Of a stretch of DNA of 64,000 nt, positions 51,246 through 59,595 are shown in pieces. The translations under genes and the position numbers were made by a program. The notes under the pieces were generated by a model. That model was not told the origin of the DNA and ran no database searches. It worked only from the letters and a program-made list of their open reading frames with translations. Position 1 is the first letter of the stretch, and each line of letters begins with the position of its first letter. Source of the DNA: Promethearchaeota archaeon (GTDB taxonomy: Archaea; Asgardarchaeota; Lokiarchaeia; Sigyniarchaeales; SOKP01); assembly GCA_016839765.1 (NCBI GenBank), contig JAEOTP010000007.1, positions 62,001 to 126,000 of the forward strand. Reading direction: 5' to 3'.

Positions 51246-53156
51246 TTATATAGAAATATTTCCAAAAGTTATGTTGTAATAGAATAATAAAATCAATAAT
51301 GAGAAAAAAGTAGGTAAAATAAGACTATACGTTAACAACTTCTGAGAAACCCTAATACATTCTTGAAGCGTATTCATGATTGCATCAAAATATTTTGGAT
51401 CTCCCCAAATCTTTACGTTTTCTATTTCAGAGGAGTAGTAACTAAATTCAACCTTGGTTAAATTCTTCTCGGCTTTTGCTATTAATTCTTCGAGTTTTGT
51501 TAAGATATATTCTAATTTAATTTTCTCTCCTATTGGCGAATAACCTCTACTAGTGAATTGTCTAGCAACAGTATGGCTATCACTGGTAGTTACTTCACCT
51601 AATACTATGCCTCTATTTTGGAGCATATTTAAAATAAAGGATCGGATATCCACATAAGCATTGTTAGCATCAAAATGGACTAACACTGTTTTTTGATCTG
51701 TAGTTAAGTTTTTAAAAAGATGAACAACTATACCACCAGAGCCTATCCCATCACGTTCAGAATACTCGCTCAATGAATCTTTGGCTACTCCATATTTAAT
51801 TTCGCTTGATATTGAATTTACTTTTTTTTTACTTGAGATTAAGAAATTTTCACTCACCTTTATTAAATCTTTCCCTTCAATAGTATCCTTTTTAATTAAA
51901 ACTTCGTCTCCAATTATTGAATTATGAGAGTCGATTATGAGTATATCATGATATCCAAGAGAATGAGCAATTTCATTTATATTTTCACCAATCTCTGCCT
52001 CAATATCATCCGAAGGTAAAGGATGCCTTGTAAGGAAAATAATAGGAACATCGCCAATTTCCGTTCCAATTAGTTTAGCAGAGTTATGCATTTTTCTTGA
52101 TAAATTATTAATCTTTTTAATCCATTTTATATTTTCACTGGATTCAATGTATTTTACATCCTTTCTAATTCTAGTTAAAACTTTTTCGAGTTCTTTATGA
52201 TTAGTTAGATTATGTGAATGATCATTAGTAGTATGATAAACAGTTGTGCCAGAGATGTTATTGAACATACTATAAATACGAGATGGTAAATCTGAGGAAC
52301 CACATGTTTTAAAAGGGCCAAAATGAATATCTGGGATTATAAATAAACCTTTTAACTTTTCAGAATTTACATTTCTAATCGCCAAATATTGAATTTTTAC
52401 CTTTGATTCTATACCAATTATATCAAAAAAATCTTCAATTAAATCATCATTATCCTTTGTCATCATAGACAATACAAAAGCCCTTATAAAAGGGTAGCCT
52501 CCTATACCAGTCACTCTCTTATATACGTTGCTAACGTTGGACATCGCTCTTGCATATGGTATAGCAAAAATTAAAGCACAGGATATGAAAAAAACGCTTG
52601 CTCTAATAAGAAATAAAAACCATAATTGGGCTGTTAATATACTATATAAAATAATCCCGATTATAGGCTGAATTAATGCTAAGATTAGATTTCCATATTT
52701 TCCAACAGTTGTAAATGAATAATAGATGACATAAGCTATAATGTATGAGACAATAGTTCCTAAAATAAAAAACATTTCTTGGAATGTAATATTTCTAAGA
52801 AAAACAGCTAACAGTTGACCTATAATTAATGATGCTCCCAAAATAACACTTATAAAGGTGTTAAGTTGTAAAGCCCAACCATTAGGCGGTGGTTTTAATA
52901 TGGGAGCTCTTTTGGAATAATAATAAATTGAAATAAAAGCTCCTGCACCTGAAATGGAATAAAAAATCAGAAGAACAAAAAAAAAGAAATAAAAATTCCA
53001 AATACTCGTATAAATAGAATTTAAGAAAAATGATAATATTCCAAATACAAATGGTATACTGAAAAAAAGGGAAATAGCTAATCGTTTAGTCCCAAAAAAA
53101 TCCATATATGAAATTATTCCTGGTATTTGACGAGAGGGTGGTTTTTGCGTTAACAT
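51246..53156 (-). CDS. DUF2070 family archaeal membrane protein
   Basis: 636 residues. The N-terminal 230 carry about seven membrane helices, and one more helix ends the protein at the C-terminus (LLTYSLILPTFFSLLILLFYYN). The soluble core has the family-specific IPDIHFGPFKTCGSSDLPSRIY landmark, DHSHNLTNHKELEKV and LIIDSHNSIIGDEV, with clustered His/Asp/Glu that suggests a metal centre. DUF2070 is nearly restricted to archaea and its function is unknown. ATG start, no clear ribosome site; it is divergent from the next gene. Confidence 0.87.
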   Translation of the reverse strand: MLTQKPPSRQIPGIISYMDFFGTKRLAISLFFSIPFVFGILSFFLNSIYTSIWNFYFFFFVLLIFYSISGAGAFISIYYYSKRAPILKPPPNGWALQLNTFISVILGASLIIGQLLAVFLRNITFQEMFFILGTIVSYIIAYVIYYSFTTVGKYGNLILALIQPIIGIILYSILTAQLWFLFLIRASVFFISCALIFAIPYARAMSNVSNVYKRVTGIGGYPFIRAFVLSMMTKDNDDLIEDFFDIIGIESKVKIQYLAIRNVNSEKLKGLFIIPDIHFGPFKTCGSSDLPSRIYSMFNNISGTTVYHTTNDHSHNLTNHKELEKVLTRIRKDVKYIESSENIKWIKKINNLSRKMHNSAKLIGTEIGDVPIIFLTRHPLPSDDIEAEIGENINEIAHSLGYHDILIIDSHNSIIGDEVLIKKDTIEGKDLIKVSENFLISSKKKVNSISSEIKYGVAKDSLSEYSERDGIGSGGIVVHLFKNLTTDQKTVLVHFDANNAYVDIRSFILNMLQNRGIVLGEVTTSDSHTVARQFTSRGYSPIGEKIKLEYILTKLEELIAKAEKNLTKVEFSYYSSEIENVKIWGDPKYFDAIMNTLQECIRVSQKLLTYSLILPTFFSLLILLFYYNITFGNISI

Positions 53157-53288
53157 TTAGGGCATTAAAAAGATATATTCTTATAATAATATTTTTTCTG
53201 TTACTATATTTAATAATTTAAATTCAAATTTGTATAATTATCTTTTTTATTTAACAAATTATAAATAATTATAAAAATAATAAAAATT

Positions 53289-54341
53289 ATGTCGGAAGAT
53301 ATACAAACATTACAGAGATTCGCATTTAAAAGTTTTGGTGGAGTTCTCTCCGATGGATACGTTTTGTTTGCTAAGAATTGGCTAAAAATCATTGGTCCCA
53401 TGGCGTTTTTTTTAATTATTTCTATAATACTGAAAAATCTTCTCTTACCTGATTTAATTTGGAATTTAGATCTACTTGAACCTCAAGTAAGTGCTATTCT
53501 AAATAAATCAACTATAAATGATGCAGATATACAGATACTTTTACGTTTCATGTTATTATTTTTTGGTAGTTTTATTTTACAAGGAATTATTGGAGCATTT
53601 TTTACTGTAATAGCCATGTGTTCAATAAGCAGTTATCTTTTAAAGAGATATAAAGAGATTGAGGTTGACTTCATTAAAGAATTCAAATCATCTTTTAATT
53701 CAAAATTATTTATAGTATTACTTCTTATTGGAATTGTAGTCCCTTTAGGGATTTTTTTACTCTATATACCAAGTATATTTATATTTGGATTTTATATTTT
53801 TTCAATATTTACTTATAAAAATCAAAATGAAACCATAAAAGAAGCGCGATCTATTGCTAAAGGCTCATTTTGGAAAATAATAGGAGTATTTTTCATACCT
53901 ATTATAATAATATTTACAATTAACTTCTTTTTTCAGATGATTTTAGATTTTATTATTCCAATTGATGAGATAACTTATTTATCATGGTATAATCCTAGTA
54001 GCAGGAACTATGGAATGATAATTTTGTATGATTTTCTCTATAATAATTTCTTTAATATTCTCTTAGGTCCATTATTTATTTGTTTCCTCACAGTTTTATA
54101 TACATCATCAAAAGCTAAAAAAGTAGCGATATCCCAATATAGAGAACAACCTGTTTCAATGAAGTATCGATATTCAGAACCTGTAACATCTAGATTATAT
54201 TCTGATAAAATGGAAATAGAAAAACCAAGAGTAAATCACAAATTTAGTTCAGGTTTTTATTGTCCTTTTTGTGGAAAATTTATGGAGAAGAAATTCGAAA
54301 AATGTCCATATTGTAATGAACCTTTAGATTTTAGTTTTTAA
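53289..54341 (+). CDS. membrane protein with C-terminal zinc ribbon
   Basis: 350 residues. Five or so membrane helices (about 30-50, 85-115, 140-170, 190-220, 240-265) are separated by a loop whose ARSIAKGSFWKI segment recalls glycerophosphodiester-phosphodiesterase membrane domains. The soluble C-terminus ends with a two-knuckle zinc ribbon, YCPFCGKFMEKKFEKCPYCNE (CxxC...CxxC). Many archaeal membrane proteins of unknown role carry this ribbon. It probably faces the cytoplasm. It is 18 nt ahead of the PAC2 gene and likely co-transcribed with it. Confidence 0.72.
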   Translation: MSEDIQTLQRFAFKSFGGVLSDGYVLFAKNWLKIIGPMAFFLIISIILKNLLLPDLIWNLDLLEPQVSAILNKSTINDADIQILLRFMLLFFGSFILQGIIGAFFTVIAMCSISSYLLKRYKEIEVDFIKEFKSSFNSKLFIVLLLIGIVVPLGIFLLYIPSIFIFGFYIFSIFTYKNQNETIKEARSIAKGSFWKIIGVFFIPIIIIFTINFFFQMILDFIIPIDEITYLSWYNPSSRNYGMIILYDFLYNNFFNILLGPLFICFLTVLYTSSKAKKVAISQYREQPVSMKYRYSEPVTSRLYSDKMEIEKPRVNHKFSSGFYCPFCGKFMEKKFEKCPYCNEPLDFSF

Positions 54342-54359
54342 TAATAAAAATAGGAGAAA

Positions 54360-55154
54360 ATGATGTATATCAACATTATAAAAAAATTCGATTTAAAGAC
54401 TGAAGAAATTCATAATCCAGTAGTCCTTATAGGTTGGCCTGGAATTGCTTTAGTTGCAAAATTAGCTATAACGTCAATAAAAGACTCTATTAAAGCAAAA
54501 GAGTTCTTGAATATAGAATATTTTGATTTTCCTCCCAAATCAAATGTAGAAAAGGGTAAATTAGAAATTCCAACAGCAGAAGTATATTATAAATCTAGAC
54601 CTGGAAAAAAGGAAAATGACTTATTTATATTAACAGCTAATTACCAACCTCAAACTCCTGAGGGTGTTTTTGAGTTTTCTCAAAAATTTTGTGAAGAAAT
54701 GGATAAAATAACAGAAGGAAAAATCACCATGTATGTAAGTACTGGTGCAATGGTTTCAGATAAAATTAGAGATGAACCAATGGTTCATGTGTGTGGTACT
54801 GATCATGAAGTCGTGAAATCTTTTTTAAAACAGAAAGACACAAAAATTATGGACGGTGGAGTAATAGCTGGAGCCAATGGGATTTTACCTGCTTGGGCAG
54901 GACAAAAGGGATTTGCACCTGGAATTTGTTTATTAGCAGAAACATTACCCTTACCTATGATGTCTTTAGATCCTCGAGCTTCGAAAGCTTTAGTTACAAT
55001 ACTTAAAGATTACTTTAATATTGAAATGGGATTTGAAGAATTAGATAAAAAAATTGAAGAAATGGAAAGTGTGATTGAGTCTTATAAGAAGCAAGCAGAA
55101 CATTTCATGAAAGGTGCCCGAGAAGATAGAGGATCGGATTCATACTTCCGTTAA
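54360..55154 (+). CDS. PAC2-family proteasome assembly chaperone-like protein
   Basis: 264 residues of the PAC2 (DUF75) fold. It opens with NPVVLIGWPGIALVAKLAI, has the core strand DLFILTANYQPQTPEGVFEFSQ and the later MDGGVIAGANGILPAWAGQKGFAPGICLLAET, ending in a helical tail. Archaeal members are related to eukaryotic proteasome assembly chaperone 2 and to PbaB, and probably help assemble the 20S core. AGGAGA ribosome site before ATGATG; either ATG could start. The gene lies 18 nt after the membrane/zinc-ribbon gene. Confidence 0.85.
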   Translation: MMYINIIKKFDLKTEEIHNPVVLIGWPGIALVAKLAITSIKDSIKAKEFLNIEYFDFPPKSNVEKGKLEIPTAEVYYKSRPGKKENDLFILTANYQPQTPEGVFEFSQKFCEEMDKITEGKITMYVSTGAMVSDKIRDEPMVHVCGTDHEVVKSFLKQKDTKIMDGGVIAGANGILPAWAGQKGFAPGICLLAETLPLPMMSLDPRASKALVTILKDYFNIEMGFEELDKKIEEMESVIESYKKQAEHFMKGAREDRGSDSYFR

Positions 55155-55354
55155 AGAAGCATAAACCTTTTCGAAATATAATTTAAAACATACGATTTAT
55201 AATAAATAAATTAAAGATAAAATCTTTTTTGAATTAATTGATAATTCTTCTACTAGATTTGACATATTTTTTACAAGAGATAACAATTTAAATAGTTATC
55301 AATTTTAATATCTAACAAAATTAATATTTTAAATCTATTTAATAGGAGTTTCAT

Positions 55355-57367
55355 ATGAAATTTTTCAAATTATTCGAACCTTTGAAAATTAATAACATGA
55401 CTATATCAAATCGTATAGTTATGCCCGCAATAAATCTCAATTATGCTAATGATGGTTTTATTACGCAAAAACTAATTGATTTTTACGTTGAAAGGGCAAA
55501 GGGAGGTGCTGCTATGCTTATTGTGGGGGGTTGTTATATAGATCTTTATGCAAAAGGACATCCAATGATGATTTCTATAGAAAATGATAAATATCTTCCA
55601 ATGTTAACCGAGTTAACTAAAGCTGTGCATAATGCAAGGAGTGATGTTAAAGTTTGTTGCCAATTATACCACGGTGGTGCCTATACTTACCCACAGATAA
55701 TTGGAAGAGCCCCCATTGCTCCCTCTGCGGTATATAGCAAATTTAGTAAGGCGACCCCTCGAGAAATGACTCTTGATGATATTAAAAATGAGCAACAAGC
55801 ATTTGTGGAAGCAACATTACGTGCTAAAAAGGCAGGTTTTGATGCAGTTGAGATTTGTGCTAATGCTGGCTATTTAATGGATCAGTTTCTTTCACCTTTA
55901 AAAAATAAAAGAACAGATGAATATGGTGGAGTTCTTGAGAATCGGATAAGATTTCCAATTGAAACAATTGAACTAATGAGATCAAGTGCAGAAGATTTTA
56001 ATATTGGATATCGTATTTCAGGAGATGATTTTGTACCAGGAAGTAATACTTATAAAGAAAAAGCAATAATCGCTGAAATATTAGGAAAACATTTGGATTA
56101 TCTTAATGTTACTGGAGGGTGGCATGTTACGAAAACACCTCAAACCACTATGGATGTTCCCGAAGGATGTTATACTTATTTAGCGGAAAATATTAAGAAA
56201 CATGTATCTATTCCTGTTTTCGCTTCCAATAGAATCAACATCCCGGAATTGGCTGAAAACATATTAATGGCTGGTAAGGCAGATGCAATTTGTATGGGCA
56301 GAACTCTGATAGCTGATCCTTATTTGCCAATAAAGGCAAAAAGAGGTGAATTAAGAGATATAATGAATTGTGTTGGGTGTAACCAGGGATGTTTTGATAG
56401 TATTTTTAAATTATCATCCGTTACTTGTTTAAGAAATGCTAGAGCGGGAAATGAAGCTCGAACTGAGTTGAAACCTTTAAAAGAGAAGAAAAAGGTTATG
56501 GTGATTGGTTCTGGACCTGGAGGACTGGAAGCTGCACGTGTAGCCGCAATGAGAGGGCATGATGTACATATTTTTGAAAAAGAAGATAAAATTGGTGGGC
56601 TTATAAATATAATTTGGGTACCACCTGGCAGAAATGAATTTAAACGAATGATTGAAAATTACACATATTGGATTCAGAAATATGGAATAACTGTACACTT
56701 GCAAGAAAAAGTTAATCTCGATAAAATTAAAGAATATAACCCAGATGTAGTATTTGTAGCTACTGGTTCAAAACCTATTTTGCCACCAATTACAGGTATA
56801 GACCGAGGAAATGTGTACTGGGCTAACCTTGTATTTAGTGGAGATGCTCCCATAGGCAAAAATAGTGTTATAATCGGCGGTGGTGCAACCGGTATTGAAT
56901 TAGCAATTTATTTAGCTAAATATGGAGCACTAAGTCGTGAAGCTTTTGACTTTCTTACATTTTACAAAGCATTAGAGCCTGACGTTGCCTTAAATATGCT
57001 CCATGGGGCAAGAAATAAAGTCACTGTTTTAGAGCAATTACCTAAACTTGGTTCAGCTTTAGGAAAAACAACTAAATGGGTTATGTTAGATAAATGTGAT
57101 GCTTTAGGGATTAAAATGCTTACTAGTGTAAATGTTACTGAAATTGGTCAGAATTATGTGTCCTATATGGATGCTAATGATACTGAACAGGTTATTAATG
57201 ATGTTGATATGGTATATTATGCAACGGGAGTAAAACCAAATGATAATCTTTACAGTGAATTAAAGGAACTTGGCACTTATAGCGTTGTGAAAATTGGTGA
57301 TGCTAAAAAACCTGAAACCGTTATGGAAGCTGTGAGTAGGGGTTATAAGGTAGGAAATAGTATATAA
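55355..57367 (+). CDS. old-yellow-enzyme/2,4-dienoyl-CoA reductase-like flavoprotein
   Basis: 670 residues, two fused modules. Residues 1 to about 330 are the FMN TIM barrel (PLKINNMTISNRIVMPA, DAVEICANAGYLMDQFLSPLKNKRTDEYGG landmarks). The 4Fe-4S ligand cluster CVGCNQGC with a later Cys follows at about 335-355, then an FAD/NAD(H)-binding half with VIGSGPGGLEAARVAAMRG and VIIGGGATGIELA. This is the FadH/2-enoate or trimethylamine-dehydrogenase-type family, which reduces conjugated double bonds or demethylates amines. The conserved catalytic Tyr/His of 2,4-dienoyl-CoA reductases cannot be verified by eye. A GGAG site precedes the ATG; single-gene transcript. Confidence 0.9.
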   Translation: MKFFKLFEPLKINNMTISNRIVMPAINLNYANDGFITQKLIDFYVERAKGGAAMLIVGGCYIDLYAKGHPMMISIENDKYLPMLTELTKAVHNARSDVKVCCQLYHGGAYTYPQIIGRAPIAPSAVYSKFSKATPREMTLDDIKNEQQAFVEATLRAKKAGFDAVEICANAGYLMDQFLSPLKNKRTDEYGGVLENRIRFPIETIELMRSSAEDFNIGYRISGDDFVPGSNTYKEKAIIAEILGKHLDYLNVTGGWHVTKTPQTTMDVPEGCYTYLAENIKKHVSIPVFASNRINIPELAENILMAGKADAICMGRTLIADPYLPIKAKRGELRDIMNCVGCNQGCFDSIFKLSSVTCLRNARAGNEARTELKPLKEKKKVMVIGSGPGGLEAARVAAMRGHDVHIFEKEDKIGGLINIIWVPPGRNEFKRMIENYTYWIQKYGITVHLQEKVNLDKIKEYNPDVVFVATGSKPILPPITGIDRGNVYWANLVFSGDAPIGKNSVIIGGGATGIELAIYLAKYGALSREAFDFLTFYKALEPDVALNMLHGARNKVTVLEQLPKLGSALGKTTKWVMLDKCDALGIKMLTSVNVTEIGQNYVSYMDANDTEQVINDVDMVYYATGVKPNDNLYSELKELGTYSVVKIGDAKKPETVMEAVSRGYKVGNSI

Positions 57368-57440
57368 CTAACTTTTATGAATTTATTAATTCTTGTTTTT
57401 TTATTTTATAAAATTTATAAAATAGGAAATTAATTTTTTA

Positions 57441-58436
57441 TTGATCATATTGGAAGAAACCAAATCGAATATTCCGTTAAATGATTTAAAAAATAGGCTA
57501 TCCTCCAATTTAAAAGACATTAATGAGAGGTCAAGAAATTATATCAAAGACGTAATAACCCTTATTCATAAAGAAATTGGAATTAATAAGATTTTGTCCA
57601 TAATGTTGTTTGGAAGTCAGAGATCTGAGAAAAAACAAGAAAGGTCTCTGATATCTGACTGTGATTTACTTTTTATCTTCAAAAATCGAGTATCAAATAG
57701 GCATATTAGAGAAATTGAAAAATATTTAATTGCCTTAGAAGTAAAACATAAATTTAAATTACCGAATCCTTCATTACTTAATAATATCTTAGGGGTTATT
57801 CAATATTCAACAGGAATGTTCGTTAGCCATTTTTTAACGAAACAAAAATTCTGGGAACAGGCTAATTTCCATAAAATATTTCATGTAAATAAAGTGTTTT
57901 CTGCGTTATTTGCTCCTCGGAATATTGTATTAAGTAATGTTATTGATAATTGTACTGTTCTTTATGGAGAAGATTTAAGAAATAATATAAAACCTCGCAT
58001 TAAAATTTCAATTAAAGAGATGTTTAAAAGTACAGTGATGAATTTATTCATATCATTTTTTGCTCTTATAATATTCCCTTTAAAAAAAATTAATTCAATA
58101 AAGTATCAGTTGGAGGCGATAAAATGGACTTTAAGGACTGCAAATTATTATTGCTTTGAAGATACTGAGACTCTTATTTATATAATTAATAGATTTATTT
58201 CTCTCGAATCTTATGCATCCCAAATAAAATCAAAACACTTTTTTAATAAATTCCTCCAATTAAGGAAAAAACCTCAAAATATTTTTAATTTTATGCTACG
58301 GTCTCCTATCAGAATTATTAAAATTCACGTTAAAGCAATCATTTACAAAAAGCTAGTTAAAAAAAATCTAATAAAAGTGCCCATAAAACGTAGGGACCAA
58401 ATCATTACAGGTCAAACCTTCCCTATACAGTTTTAA
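57441..58436 (+). CDS. nucleotidyltransferase-domain protein
   Basis: 331 residues. The N-terminal domain (about 40-105) contains LFGSQRSEKKQERSLISDCDLLFIF, the GSx(9-11)DxD signature of polymerase-beta-type nucleotidyltransferases. The rest is helical and positively charged (IIRIHVKAIIYKKL, KRRDQI) and may bind nucleic acid. Such proteins often pair with HEPN-type helical partners (MNT/HEPN toxin-antitoxin) or act in tRNA modification; the two helical genes just downstream deserve comparison. TTG start, with a weak AGGAAA ribosome site. Confidence 0.7.
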   Translation: MIILEETKSNIPLNDLKNRLSSNLKDINERSRNYIKDVITLIHKEIGINKILSIMLFGSQRSEKKQERSLISDCDLLFIFKNRVSNRHIREIEKYLIALEVKHKFKLPNPSLLNNILGVIQYSTGMFVSHFLTKQKFWEQANFHKIFHVNKVFSALFAPRNIVLSNVIDNCTVLYGEDLRNNIKPRIKISIKEMFKSTVMNLFISFFALIIFPLKKINSIKYQLEAIKWTLRTANYYCFEDTETLIYIINRFISLESYASQIKSKHFFNKFLQLRKKPQNIFNFMLRSPIRIIKIHVKAIIYKKLVKKNLIKVPIKRRDQIITGQTFPIQF

Positions 58437-58513
58437 ATAGAGAAAATAAAAAGTTTTAATAATTTTAGAATTCTATAAATAATTATTAAGGATAAATCAA
58501 ATGCTTTTTTAAA

Positions 58514-59059
58514 ATGGAAAGCAACAGTATTGACATTAGAGAATTATTTTTAGATATTTTAGAAATAGTTAAGTTTGAACTTCGGTTTTATACCATTAAA
58601 GAGAGTCCGATGTTTGAGCGAATTGTGAAAACAAGAGTGTTCCAACAAAAACTCCAAAGACTTAAGGATTTCATCAATGCGTATTTCGAAATAATGTATA
58701 AAGACGAAGATAGTCCCATTAATCAAGCCGCTCTTCGTGCTCAATTAGATAATATTGCCAGAATTACTAATTATTACAACGATTTATCTGATTTTTATAA
58801 AGACCATACAAAAACTCTTATCACCAAAGAGAAGCTCCAGGGTCTAATAGATTACAGCCATATTGAAATTTTATTCCTTATCTTTACTAATATCATAGAC
58901 TGGGAACATTACAAAAGCAGTTTAATTTTTCCACATAATAAGAGTAAAGAAAAATTATTAAAAGAATTTTTAAGTAAAATTGCGAGTTCAGATATAAAAA
59001 ACCTTGAAGATTTAGTTGATCTTGAGCAATCAATTGAGAGCTTTGTAGCAAATATTTAG
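58514..59059 (+). CDS. helical protein of unknown function
   Basis: 181 residues, predicted mostly alpha-helix throughout (FLDILEIVKFELRFYTIK, RLKDFINAYFEIMYKDED, LRAQLDNIARITNYYNDLSDFYKDH). No signal peptide or membrane segments. The spaced charged residues could suit a HEPN-like four-helix bundle, but the RxxxxH/Rx4-6H ribonuclease motif of HEPN is not obvious; I note a DFYKDHTKT stretch only. It follows the nucleotidyltransferase gene by 77 nt and might be its partner. ATG start. Confidence 0.65.
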   Translation: MESNSIDIRELFLDILEIVKFELRFYTIKESPMFERIVKTRVFQQKLQRLKDFINAYFEIMYKDEDSPINQAALRAQLDNIARITNYYNDLSDFYKDHTKTLITKEKLQGLIDYSHIEILFLIFTNIIDWEHYKSSLIFPHNKSKEKLLKEFLSKIASSDIKNLEDLVDLEQSIESFVANI

Positions 59060-59267
59060 ATTTAATTATAACTACTCTTTTTAAAATTTTTAATGCACGT
59101 TCAAGAATTTTTAATTTTCAACATTCTCTTGTGAAATTCAGTCAAAAATATTTTTATAGTCGAAGAAGTATGTCTAGTAAGAATAGTAAATAATAGTTGG
59201 AATTATTTTCAGAATCGTACATTCTGAAATCTATCAGATTATAGAAGTGTACATAGGTATCAATTCA

Positions 59268-59573
59268 ATGGATTGCATAGCTCAAATTATGGAATTTTAT
59301 CACAATAAAGCAAAAAGTGCTCATGATCCAGTTCAATTTAATAGAGTTTGGTTAAGCAAGATTTTGATAAAATTAATGAATAATTTTAATGGTAAAGCTA
59401 CACCAGAGGATAATTTCCAACTTCGGAGTTGTTTAATTTTATTGATTAATTTATTTTCAAACAATGATACTACTGATCACTATAATAAAAAAGGAAAAGG
59501 AAGTAAAGAACTCTCTGCTAAGGAAAAAGAATTTTTTAAAGAACTCTTAGCGAAAGAATTTCTTAATAATTAA
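59268..59573 (+). CDS. small helical protein of unknown function
   Basis: 101 residues, all helical, starting MDCIAQIMEFYHNKAKSAHD and ending in a very charged Lys/Glu tail (SAKEKEFFKELLAKEFLNN). No known family. A GGTAT-like ribosome site precedes the ATG I use; a GTG seven codons upstream is also possible but adds no conserved-looking residues. It may belong with the preceding helical gene, 208 nt away. Confidence 0.55.
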   Translation: MDCIAQIMEFYHNKAKSAHDPVQFNRVWLSKILIKLMNNFNGKATPEDNFQLRSCLILLINLFSNNDTTDHYNKKGKGSKELSAKEKEFFKELLAKEFLNN

Positions 59574-59595
59574 TTCGATATTTTTTTGAATTTTA

